Origin: Candidatus Peregrinibacteria bacterium
GTDB lineage: Bacteria > Patescibacteriota > Gracilibacteria > UBA1369 > LOWO2-01-FULL-3
Reading direction: 5' to 3'
NCBI GenBank assembly: GCA_030592015.1
Contig: JAUUZY010000005.1
Span: 1-64,000, forward strand
Length of the DNA: 64,000 bases
This document shows positions 8,917 through 20,900 of this stretch, one piece after another. The notes below the pieces were generated by a model, which did no database searches, was not told where the DNA came from, and worked only from the letters and a program-made list of their open reading frames with translations. Position numbers and translations under genes: made by a program. How positions within the stretch are numbered: position 1 is the stretch's first letter; the number at the start of each line of letters is the position of its first letter.

Positions 8917-10738
8917 TTGGTTTGTTCTTTATTGCGTTACATTCATTATCAATTAGCTTGTACTGCCTGTTATAACCTTCAAAGAAAATTCTCATTTGTT
9001 TGATTTCAGGCAATGCAGTTTGATTAAATAGTTTTGTATTAGTTCCTTTATTTGATTCTTGTAGATTGGCAGCCTCAAGCAGCGCCTCGTTTCTAGCTTT
9101 ATCCTGAACTCTAGAAACTTCATTAATTATCTCGGCTATGGTTGTTCCCTCAGGAGCTGTAGCCAAGAGGAAGTCAGTTTCGTAGTCCGTAGAGAATGTA
9201 GGTTGTATGCCAATTTGGAGATCAAGAAGCTCTGTATCACCTAAAAATGGTCTATATTTCTCCACAAAACTATTCCATTCCTCAAAAATATTCTTTCCAA
9301 GAATCAAATCATCATTAGGAGGAGTAGGAATAGGAGCAGCTATGGTAATAACCTGTAGATCAGGCATAACAAGGTCAAAGCCCCCCTTACACTTAGCGGA
9401 CTCAAAAATATTCCCGGTAACCTTATTTGGGATAAGAGTATGATTAAGAGTTTTCTTCATAAATTCATTTGTCTTTTCAACTTCGCAAAGTATACAACTG
9501 TCTCCAGGGTTGAAGCTTGAAACAGTCTTCCGAATCAATTCAGTATCCAGACAAATTCCGATCTTCGCTGAGAATCCTGGACCGGCTACACCGGCTGCAG
9601 CACCGGCAGATTGTCCAATCAAAGAGTCGTAGGCATTTCCAAGACTTGAAAATCCGGAACTACCAAAGGTACTATCCGCAGCAGCAGATCCTTCAGCACC
9701 TCCCAACGCAGGACACCATGTGCTACCCCAGTCACCGACCGGAGCAGGGGAGACAGTTCCATCCGCAGCAACTATAGGCTGGGAAACTGATCGCGTCTCA
9801 TCCGTAGCAGGCACTCCGTCGTTATCATCACCATCTTCTACTACAACAGGATCATCAGATTCATCCGCTTCGGCCTCTTTCAAAGCAATTTTATCGGCCT
9901 CATAACTATTTGCAGCTTCAGCAAAAGGATCATCAACAGCACAAACATCAGACTCTAATTTTTCTATATCTCCAATAGCATCAGCAAATTCACTAATTTC
10001 ACTTCCAGCACTATCAATACGAATATCAGTCTCAACATTCCCTTCTTCATCCAGAGGCTGCCTCATGACGGCCACAGGGCCTTCATCAGCGGCATAGTCG
10101 GACCGTTCGACAATTGGATCAGTTGGGATATATGGAGAGCTTAGCTCGCCTCCAAAAGGCTTTCCGACAGTATTGGGAATAACCTCAACAAACAAAATCT
10201 CTTCAATAATTGAAAGATCATGCACAAGATCAAAACCGGAATCAAACAGATCACCGTTAGCAAAAATCTCACTAGGCGCAATAGCGGCATCTATTTCCTG
10301 CTGTAATTCAAAAGTTTCATGAAGGTCTTCAAAATCTTCCTGAAGATTGTTAAACAGAATAAATGCATTCTCCTGAGTCAGGTCTGCAGAGCGAATGTCA
10401 GGATTATTGAAAATCGGAGTAATACTGCCACCTACAACTCTCTCTGCCTCCATATTCGTAAGCCCATACTTCTGCGCAACAAGATCAAGTGCATCATTTT
10501 CCGGAGCCACAAGAAGCTTCCCGTAAACCAACTGGTATAAATCTGTACCTTGCTTTGAAGGAGTGAAAATATCAGTCCATTCAAACAAATTTCCATTGGC
10601 AACGATTTCATCCCAAGTACTTGTCGGATCTTCATCGTTCTCACCATAGGCAACAAGATTTACATCCGCAGCAATCAGCATATAGCTTGCAGCTACTCCG
10701 GCAAATACTCCTATAATGATTGGCAAAAATCTTTTCAT
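8909..10738 (-). CDS. Secreted/membrane-anchored protein of unknown function (giant-operon gene 4)
   Basis: Likely start at MKRFLPIIIGVFAGVAASYMLIAADV (ATG 10738), adjacent to the upstream stop (10740). Gly/Ala/Ser-rich middle; CxxC (DSCILCEVEK). Confidence 0.8.
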   Translation of the reverse strand: MKRFLPIIIGVFAGVAASYMLIAADVNLVAYGENDEDPTSTWDEIVANGNLFEWTDIFTPSKQGTDLYQLVYGKLLVAPENDALDLVAQKYGLTNMEAERVVGGSITPIFNNPDIRSADLTQENAFILFNNLQEDFEDLHETFELQQEIDAAIAPSEIFANGDLFDSGFDLVHDLSIIEEILFVEVIPNTVGKPFGGELSSPYIPTDPIVERSDYAADEGPVAVMRQPLDEEGNVETDIRIDSAGSEISEFADAIGDIEKLESDVCAVDDPFAEAANSYEADKIALKEAEADESDDPVVVEDGDDNDGVPATDETRSVSQPIVAADGTVSPAPVGDWGSTWCPALGGAEGSAAADSTFGSSGFSSLGNAYDSLIGQSAGAAAGVAGPGFSAKIGICLDTELIRKTVSSFNPGDSCILCEVEKTNEFMKKTLNHTLIPNKVTGNIFESAKCKGGFDLVMPDLQVITIAAPIPTPPNDDLILGKNIFEEWNSFVEKYRPFLGDTELLDLQIGIQPTFSTDYETDFLLATAPEGTTIAEIINEVSRVQDKARNEALLEAANLQESNKGTNTKLFNQTALPEIKQMRIFFEGYNRQYKLIDNECNAIKNKPNA

Positions 10739-10739
10739 A

Positions 10740-11378
10740 TTATTCACAATTGACTGTAGTTGCATCGATAAATTTCTCAGGAAGTCTCATGGATTCCCGA
10801 CGAACATCTTTCAAGGCAAGTTTATATTTAACTAAATTATTTATAATTATTTCATATTTCTTATGCATGGGATAAGCCATCCTAAACTCATCATATGCAG
10901 CAATAGTGGCCTCCATCACACGCTTTGCTTCATCTATTTCAGCGACAACTTCTGCATCTATTCTAGTACTTCCCAGCAAAACCTCTGAGATCGTAATTGC
11001 ATCCTTTGAAATTACCGTCAAATCATTCCTCGCTATCTCCAGAGTCTTCAAATAATCTATGTAAATTTCCAGAGCATCCATAGACACACAGTAGGTACTC
11101 ACGTTTTCCGGCGTACATTGCTCTTTTGTATCAGGGGCAAGAAAGTCAGGGTTACTATAGAAGCTAGGTTCCTCCAGCATATCAACCAATAGTTCCAGCT
11201 TGTCATTAAAGAAGTCATTCATTGTTGAATGATAAGTAGTTTTTATATTGTAAAAACCTGCCGTAGGACCATCGAATTCATAGTCACTCAACGCATAAAT
11301 CGTATAGCTGGAGTAGCAAAGTACCAAAGTGGCAATTGCGATGAGAAAGCTGGTTGTTAGGTTTCTAAAAAATTTCAT
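10740..11378 (-). CDS. Secreted protein of unknown function (giant-operon gene 3)
   Basis: 212 aa; N-terminal MKFFRNLTTSFLIAIATLVLCYSSYTIYA; helical, ends ...TVNCE. Confidence 0.78.
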   Translation of the reverse strand: MKFFRNLTTSFLIAIATLVLCYSSYTIYALSDYEFDGPTAGFYNIKTTYHSTMNDFFNDKLELLVDMLEEPSFYSNPDFLAPDTKEQCTPENVSTYCVSMDALEIYIDYLKTLEIARNDLTVISKDAITISEVLLGSTRIDAEVVAEIDEAKRVMEATIAAYDEFRMAYPMHKKYEIIINNLVKYKLALKDVRRESMRLPEKFIDATTVNCE

Positions 11379-11381
11379 AAA

Positions 11382-11978
11382 CTATTGAACACAGTTTTTA
11401 ACAAATTGGGGCAGTCTATTATTGAACGATGCAAAATGCGAAAACATATATGCGATTTGTAGATTCAAATCACTGAGTCGATTATTTATAACTCTACTTT
11501 TTTCCACAAAAATAGTTGCACGTTTCTGAGCACTGGTATTTCGTATATGGTCAATCATCAATTCCTTCTTCACTTCTATATAGGTCTGAGTAAGTTGGGC
11601 ACACTCACTAATTGTAGTGAATTGTTGCGCCAACCCTTCACCTCCAATATCGGGAGTAACCAGCAAAAAAGTATCTTCGATAAGTGTTTTGTATTCTCTG
11701 AATTTAGCGATGGCAATATTTGTAAGGGAAGTATTTGAACTCTTATTATTAAAGTTTTCCTCTAAAAATTTGAAAAATAATTTAGTGTAATCATCATAAA
11801 TTCTCGGCAATATGATTTTGCAATTTGTAGGATTAGCCACAAGATCCTCAACATTCTTTTGAATTACAGGCTTCAGAGCTATCTCTAGATCTATATAAGT
11901 CGATGGCTCATTTGCAGCATAGACAAGTCCCACGTTGGACAATATTAGGATCAAAATTGAGGCCAGTATTTTTTTCAT
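11382..11978 (-). CDS. Secreted protein of unknown function (giant-operon gene 2)
   Basis: 198 aa; signal peptide MKKILASILILILSNVGLVYA; starts 3 nt beyond the giant gene's last base; ends ...VKNCVQ. Confidence 0.78.
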   Translation of the reverse strand: MKKILASILILILSNVGLVYAANEPSTYIDLEIALKPVIQKNVEDLVANPTNCKIILPRIYDDYTKLFFKFLEENFNNKSSNTSLTNIAIAKFREYKTLIEDTFLLVTPDIGGEGLAQQFTTISECAQLTQTYIEVKKELMIDHIRNTSAQKRATIFVEKSRVINNRLSDLNLQIAYMFSHFASFNNRLPQFVKNCVQ

Positions 11979-11980
11979 AA

Positions 11981-14900
11981 TTATTTTTTTACAGTTTCAA
12001 TAGTAACTTCATTACTCTTGGAGAACCAATGTTTCTCATCTTCAGTAGAAATTACACTGAAGAATATGTCTCCCGGAATTATATCAGCTCCATGCAAGAT
12101 GCTTGCAGTACATGGGCAGGTATTGCATTCAGGTGGTACGACATAAACACCACTTTCACCTTCCTGATAAACACCACCATCACTGAAATCATCACTTCCA
12201 TCCAAAGGATCGGTCAAATTCTTATGAACTTCATCCCCGTCATTAACCCCACCACCATCGGTATCGGCAACTGCAGGATTAGTTCCGTAGAGATTTATTT
12301 CTTCAGAGTCGGACAATCCATCGAAGTCTCTATCAGGTGGATCATCAGATGCATCCAGAGGATCAGTTCCATTCCTAACTTCATCCCCATCGTTAACCCC
12401 ACCACCATCGGTATCGGCAATTTCAGGATCAGTTCCATACAGATTCGTTTCCTCAGAGTCGGTCAATCCATCGTCATCAATATCGGATGGATCATCATAT
12501 GCATCCAACGGGTTAGTCCCCAGATCAAGCTCGTCGCCATCATTTGTTCCTCCCTTATCACTGTCAGCATCAGTTGGATCAAGACCATATGAGCATTCAT
12601 CTGTATTGCTCACACCATCGAAATCCACATCTAAATCAGGATTTTGAATATCATATTTCTCCTCACAGAAATCAGACATGCCATCATTGTCATCATCAAT
12701 CTCAAAACAATTATAAGCTTCAAGAACTCTGGTCACCATTGTTACAAGCTCTGCTCGAGTCATCTCCTGTTCAGGATTGGCAGCTTCCTCAGTTGTGATA
12801 ATAAAATTATTCTGCAAAACAGCATTTCCAGTCATATAAGGAGTCAGGTTCTGTCCTGCAAGCATGAACGGATCATACCAAGGATCTCCAACATTTAGTC
12901 CCTCAAGATTAAGCACACCCTTCAGTTCAAGAGCTTCCAATATGATCTTCACAGACTCGGCCCTTGTAATAGTGTTTTCAGGCTTGAAAGGGGATTTGCC
13001 AGTAGCATTGTCTATCTCACCCTGATAACCATGAATAAGACCAAGTAATGAGGCCTCCTTCACAAATGGGTAGTACCAAACAAGGTCAGACTCACTATAT
13101 TGAATATCATTGAATTCAGTCCCAAGCTCATAAGATTCAGGTCTAGGAATAATACAAAGCATCTTTAGCAGAGTTTTTACAAATTCAGCCCTATTCACCA
13201 ACTCCTGCGGATTAAATATAATTCCATCCTCGCTCTCCCGCCCTTCAATAATATCTTTTTTCTGTAACTCTTTGAGAATAGCAGCCAATTCATCATCAAC
13301 ATCAATAAATTCTTTCTTGCTCAAACTAGTCTTCACAAAATCGGAAGATGGAGGAATATGCGCCTGAGCAAACGGCACATCATTCGGTCCAACTATCTTA
13401 ACTCTTCTTTTTCCACTAATAACAGAGACATAAATCTCCGCCACAACTTTTCCATTATATATAAGTTCATAAATCAACGGATCAGCCGTATGATCATTCG
13501 CCTTTTTTATTAGTTCAACCCCATCAGCAAGGAAAATAACATTTCCAGCACTATCAACAATAGCGATCTGCTTCCCTTCAATCACATCCATCAAAGCGGC
13601 AGCACCCGGATAATCCGGATCATCAGCTGCAAATTTCACAAAGCTATATCTATCTGTAATATTTTCATCACTCACATGCACACCAGTCGCCAATTCAAAT
13701 ATATTGTCCTCAAAATCAACTTCTTCCAGCACAACTACATCGGTATTCTGATCTGCAACCACGTGAATAGTCGCATAAACAGTGCCATTCGCATCCACGA
13801 TCTCAATTCTGGTTACAGTCCCGGGAGGATTGGCTTCCTCAACATTTATAAAGTATCCATCCATCAAATTTTCAACATTAGCTGTGTCAGGGTGAATTTC
13901 CGCAATTATTTCTCCGGCAGAATTCTCAACCAAGAGCATATCTCTCACAGAAAGATCATTAACCGTATAAACACCGGTTTCATCACTAAGATATTTTCCG
14001 TTCTCATCACTGGTCATAGTCTCAATCTTTTGGTTTTTCTCTACAGCCTTCAGATCACCGGCCACAACTCTATAAATAAGCCTTTTCCTCATAAGCGTAA
14101 CAGGCATATTAGGCAGAGTTTCACCTGTGGCAATTGAAGTTCTAGCAAGAGTTTCGTCCAATGTGATATTAGGAGCGGAAACATTCACCTTAATCTCCTG
14201 AGCCGAACTATTTCCAGACTGATCCACCACATGTAACAAGAATTTATGCTGACCAATATCTCCCTCATATTCGAATGGTCCAACTCTGAATCTTGGGTTG
14301 CTCCTATCATTTATAGCTATGCCATCACCATCTTCATCATAGGCGTAATTAATATCACTATAGAAAAATTGTCTCAGTTCTGTAGCTCTCTTTCCGTCCG
14401 GATCATAAGGTAAAGTCTCAAGATAGTAGGCAACTATTTCACCTGAACTATCAAAAGAATTACTCGCATCAATTTCCAGCTCCGTGAAAAGCGGAATATC
14501 ATATTCAATCTGACTTACAGCAGGGAATGGGCTGTCATTATCAGAACAGGACTGCGGAGCAATCACATTAGTAAATGAAGGAAGAGATTTCTCTCCATCA
14601 GCATTGATCGCATATATTTTTGGATAATAATTTCCATTTTCCAGCTCGATTGAAATACTTGGATTATTTGGGTCAGCCAGTTCAAGTACAAATGCATTCG
14701 GGAATTCTGCATCAGGATCAGCCACAGCCACATACCTCGCAACTGCAGTATTTTCATTTCCATCAGGAGTGCTGCCAATAAACACTTCATAGGCAACTGC
14801 ATCCTTTTTTGCAATCCAGCTAATATCAACTTTTTTGTGATTCTCAGAAGGTGAGATAACACCCTGCACACTCGCACCTCCATCCACAACATAGTCGCTC

Positions 14901-17900
14901 ACAGAGTTATTACCAAAGCCACCAGAAATCCCTCCAATCAGATTTCCCTTTGGATAATCCACCTCATTAGTATGATTTTCTTTCAGATAAACATCTCCAC
15001 CCATGGAGAAGATAATATCGAAATCACTATCACCATCAACATCATTGAACAAAGTATGTATTTCATTTTCCAATTCACTCGTATAGTTCAACACATTTTC
15101 ACTTCCATTCCCGACTGCAACAAAGAATCCTATCGGAACAGGAACAGTAGCAGCTTCATCTGACTCCAGGTAATCATCAACATCAAAATCTATATTTGCA
15201 GCAAGCAGATTACTCGTATCAAGATCGCTCACGCCACTCACATCTCTGAGTCTCTCTTCTACAGCCTCACCAAAGAAACTGGATTCAACAGTTGTCTCGG
15301 TAGATACAGGTTCATACATCTTACTTGTAGAAAGAGCGACAATCTGTCTCACACTCTGATCATTGTCGACAAGAATCCTGCCAAATTCATTATAATCCTC
15401 GATCTCACCAAGTACTGTATTAGATTCATCCAAGCCCTTTGTATACGCAATTAGGGAGTCGCGAAGCTCGGCCATATGCCTCATCTCAGGAGTATCAGGA
15501 AGATCCTGAAGCAGTATATCCGCCTCAACTTCGGCAAGAGTTCTGTTTAGTATAGGATCTGAAGGATCCAAATATTCTTGAGTCGCAGTCAGATAATATG
15601 TATCGGGATAATCAATCTGCTCCATATTATCCACATAGTCATTCAAGCTTTGATTAATGTTATTGAAATATCCTTCCACCTTAGCTATCTCAGGAGGAAG
15701 ATAAGCACCGGCATCACCACTAATATCAGCACCGACTTCTTCAGCAGCATCCTCAATAGGTGAAGTAATAGGATCAACAACTCCTTCAAGCAAAGGCACA
15801 GCAACATCAATAGCGGTTTCAGTAGCTTTCTTAAATGCAGTATCTACGGCATCATCCAGAACCTTCTGCCATGATTTCCCGCTAACTGTATTTACATTTT
15901 CAACCAAATCCATAACTTTCTCATTAAACTTATCGGCCCCATTTTTTAGAATCACATATATAAAGTCAGTCTCGATCCCCATATCCAATTTTGTAGTTAT
16001 CTTAATCTGTTCAACATAATCGTATTGAATTTCAGGCATCTGAACTCCAAGGTTTTTGATAAGAGGCAAGACAACCTGCACACTCGGCTGAGTCAAAGTC
16101 TCGATTTCAGTTGCAAGCCCCCATTCAGGAACAGGAATAAGTCCTTTCTTCAGTAGACAGAGGACGGCAAATATAGGCTTTAGATTGACAATAAGATCTC
16201 CAATAACATCAGGTAGTTGTGGGATCTTTGGCGGTCGAGGAAGGTCCGGCAATTGCGGTAATGGCAAAGGCGGAAGATCCGGAAGATCAGGCAGAGTGAA
16301 GGTAGGGAAGTCCAGCCAGTCAGGAAGATCAAATCCCGGAACTACTAATCGTAGCTCAGGAGATATCTCGGGAAGTGTAATAGTTGGTAGATCAGGAAGC
16401 CTTATCGGCTCAGGTTTGAACACAAGATCAGGCCAAACAATTTTTATACCGGCTTTTACCTGGGAAATATCAAAAACGATATCCGGCCACTTTGGCATAG
16501 GGATAATAGGGGGATCCGGAATAGCCGCAAAGAAACTCAAAAGTATTCCAAGCTTGCTAAATCTGTCATTTTTACACTGGTCACAATTCACTTGATAATC
16601 AACAATCAGATCGAGCAACAATTTCCAGTCTCTGATAGTTCGGATAACATCCTCAATCGCTCTCATCCATGACTCTATAGTTTTCTGCTGTCTGCTAATG
16701 TATCCACCTGTGTAATTCATTATCGCATCCATATAACAAATCAACTGAGTCGCATACTTTGCCTCAAGGTTCCTCCAAGTCAAAATATCTTTCGGTAGCC
16801 TTGAAATCTGGTCAATTTTGTCCATAGCCGCTCGCACAGACTTGATCAACTCTGTCATATCGAGAGTCACAGCATCACAAAGAGTTCTTCTCTCTTCACT
16901 TATATTACATGTCCAATAATCTTCTATTTTCTGAATCTGCTCTTGTTCATATTCAATCCAAAGTACCGCTTGTCTCTTCCATTTTTCAACTTCAGCTTGA
17001 GAAATAGCCGGTACTCTTATAAACACCTCTTTTCCTTCAATCTGGAACAAAGGCATACTGTTTACAGCCCTCAAAAAGTCATGAACGGAAAGGAATCCAC
17101 CTCGATTTTTATCGAAGTTCTTGAGCGAAACAGCATGATCAGAAATTAAGCTATTCACATCAGGATAGATGAAATATAAGTCAGGTAAATCCAGTAATTT
17201 ATTGAATATTTCATCGGTTTGATTATCCAGCCAGTTAGTAATCACACTTGGGAATCCGGGAATTCTGATATTCACAGCGCTGGAATACGATAGGGGAGAA
17301 TCAGGATCAGAATAATTGCTACTTGTATTGATAGCATCGGATCCGGCTGAATTTTCTCCATCAGATACAATAGTCGACATTCCCACGTCAGGATTTGAGT
17401 TAGAACTCTTCGCTTTTGCCACGGCATCATTGACCGGACCGAGAAGGTCAGGACATACACCTGCAGCCTGTACCGGCACTGCAGCAGCATAACAAGGTGA
17501 CATGTGTCCAATGTTTGGACCGGCACATATGGCAGTCCCAAGCCCACCTGTCAGAGTAGGGGAGATATACCACCTTACACTAGAAGTTAAATTTGAAGGG
17601 TAAAAAGGCATAACATACGGAGGATTCGGAGTTCCAATTGCAATCGCTGCAATCCCGGGAATCGGTCCATCCGGAGCAAGGAAAGCTCTATTGTACGGAA
17701 TCGGCAAACATCCTCCACCGGAACATCTCAGTAAGGTACTTACATTCTTGATCCCGTTGGCAATCGACTCAGAAAGATCTTGGTACTCCCCCAATGCATC
17801 ATCCCAAGAATCAACACTACCGTCATAATCGCTATCAGCGTTTTGTGAAGCCATTAACGCACTCATTCTATCTTGGAATTCTTCTGAGTTAGGATCCACA

Positions 17901-20900
17901 TCATCAAAATCAGTCGGATTAATCCCTCCTGTTCTTTCAGCCTGCTCATCAAACAATTCCTCCAGAGTAGGCTCAGAGCTAACCCTGTTTTCCAGATAAT
18001 TTACCCTTCCATTGGAAACTCCAATGGAATATTCATAAATCAACTCTGCACTTGGATTTATTTCAGGCCTTATCTGAAGATCCAGATAAGGATCATTGTT
18101 GTATGAATGTCCCAAAGCACTAAGGGGATAGTTTGCAAAATCATTACCAATATCAAAGTTCACCTTTGGCATCCGGTCAACGCTGGCAGAATAAGAAATG
18201 GTCCTCTTGCCTCCGGCAGGGACAGTAATACCGGTGATTACAAGTGAACGAGCACTCATCCCGGTTTCAGCCCACTCTAGCTCATCTCTGCAGCCACTAT
18301 CCATGCATTGCAAAGTATCTTCCAAAAGAGTCATGGAAGGAGGACTAACATCAGAGAGCATCATATTCACAATATTAGAGCCACCATTGTTATTCAAAGT
18401 AATAATATATTTTACCCTGTCATCCAATGCGATCACTTCTCCATTCACATCAACAGAACTCTTTGTAGATCTTGAAAATCTCACATCCTGCTTAATGTTT
18501 ATGAAGTCGTAGTTTTTCGGATAAGTCTGTTCAGGGATATCTCCAGTAGCAATATTTTCATTATTTAAAAGGGAATTCTGCAAATCAGTAACTGCATTTG
18601 CATAGCCTTCTACCTCCGCATTACCAACAGGAGGGTCATCACTAGGGAGTGTGAATTGAATAAACTTTCCTGAGTTGTCTTCCACAGTATCAGTATGCTC
18701 GACATCAGAATATTCAGGGATAGTAGAGGAAAGTTGCTCCATTCCAGGATAATTAACAAAAATTGTACTCGAAATATCTACTTCAGGATCAAGCTGGAAT
18801 CCAAAATTCCAAGAATTCCCATGGTTAGTATCGAGCCCGATACAACTATCTCCATCAACTTTGTTATAGAAAATTCGAACGTTCCCAGCCGAATCACTAG
18901 TCACCAGATCCTCACACCCATCCGCATTCATATCTCCGGACTTCATTTCATAAGCCTTCCCGTTAATAGCCAACTCTAGAGATTCCTTTTCAAAACTTCC
19001 ACCTTGATTTATAAACTGACTCATACAAACTTCATCTACATTGCAACTTTCTTTAGTTCCAACTATCAGGTCATCAAATCCATCATTATTCAGATCAATT
19101 TTAGTGGCGGAGAATATTCCATTAGACATTTTTAGAATATATCCCTTGTCCCTAAATCTCTTATTACTAATCTCATTCTCAAGTAGTCTCACAAGCCCAT
19201 CTTCATATAGAAGCAAGAGGTCGTCGCTACCATCACCGTTATAATCAAACTCAATCAACTGTTGTATGGTCTGTTCACCATTAAAGATTGGCTTGCCGAT
19301 ATCTTTTGTATAGCCGGTAAGACCACTCACCAGACCAACCATTCCATCCAATTTTAGACGTATCATAGGATCTCCATAAATGACACCAATCTCTGAAGCA
19401 TATGGAATATGAGATTCTCCAACAGAATTTCCAGCAGAAAAGAAAAGCATATGTTTATTGTCTCCTTCAAATCCCAAACCTGAATTACTACCTACATCCT
19501 CCAGCGAAGTTTGACCAAAGCCGGGAGCACGACCGGCATCAAGACTTGAATTCTTATCAATCAGGTAAACACCATTTGGATTGTCGCTAGAAGTTCTGGA
19601 GAAAGCACTATTAAAGTCAAAATTGTCAGCGGCAGTATTTAATTTTACATAAATACCAGGGAAGAAGCTTGTAGCTTCATCTGCGAAAGGAATTATCTGA
19701 ACAGCATTTTCAAAACTCTGTTTAAAAGTTATAAGAGTCAAGATTTCACCACGATCATATATTGCAAAGGCAAGATCATTACTCTCAAGACCATCGATAT
19801 CCTGCTGTGGGACTCTCATTTCAAGGGATTCATTATTTAGAGTGATTCTTCCAAAGCTATCCACTTTCAGCATCACAGTGCCATTATTTTCAACAAAAAC
19901 CGCATCGTTTCTCTCAACAAATTCAATATTACTATCGCTAAAAGATATTCTCTCAACATATATTCCATCCTCATCTTCGATTTTTTCTTCCTCCTCAAGC
20001 AATACAAGGTCTGTGCCATCACTTGGAACCATAAACATGGAGGCAAGTTCATCACCAAAAACACTATCGTCAAAAATCACTTTTTGATACGGGAACGAAT
20101 CGGTGGATTGAATAACCTGCATACCAACCGTTTCAGACAAAAGATCAATCTTTCCAAAACCATCCACTCCAATGAGCAGCTTGTCCCCCTCAGCAGATGC
20201 TGTGATTGATGAGACAGCCTGAGAGTCACCTGCATGAAGGAAGGTTTCAGCCAGATTATTCTCATCAAACATATTTCCAAAGGCACCACCAAGCAAAGAA
20301 ACATAAAGAGCCCGTGGAGCAAATCCTTCAACATCATCACTATCAAGACGCTTCCTGACATCCAAACTTATCTTGTCACGCATGATCCAATCAGACTCCG
20401 CAACAAGATTGAGTTTTCCACTTATGCCGGATCCCTTAATTGTAGTGGTGGCAATTCCATTGAGAGGGAGCGCAGTCCTAGCTCCGGTAAATTCAATAAA
20501 GTCCTCAGTGGCAGTTGTCGGGAGAAAGCTAATTAGAGTTTCATTATCAGCAACAACCAGATTTCCATATCTATCCAAGATCCTAGCCTCAAGCTGTACA
20601 TCTCCACCACTAGAGAAAACAATATCCTCAGAAGCGCTAAGTTCTATCCTATGAGGCTCGCCAGGCTCAATTTTTATAGTAACGCTATCAGTAGTAAAGC
20701 CAGGGACATCCACAACTATCTCAGCATCACCTGCAAGATTGTTAGGAATAAACACGGCATTTATTTCAGGCAAGGTCCCATCAACCATCTTTTTCTCCAG
20801 TTTTTGAATTGTCTGACCTGATTTTCCCAAAAATCCACCAAGGTTTGGATTAATATTTTCAATCACTATATCCCCACTATATTTATCAACTCTCACTCCA

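Noticed and set aside
12029-12592. 187-aa Ile-rich plus-strand ORF
   Set aside because: Antisense shadow of the TSP3-like repeats.
16185-16595. 136-aa Gly/Ser/Arg-rich plus-strand ORF resembling a repeat protein
   Set aside because: Antisense reading of the LPDLP-rich coding tract; the Gly/Arg richness comes from Pro/Asp codons on the real strand.
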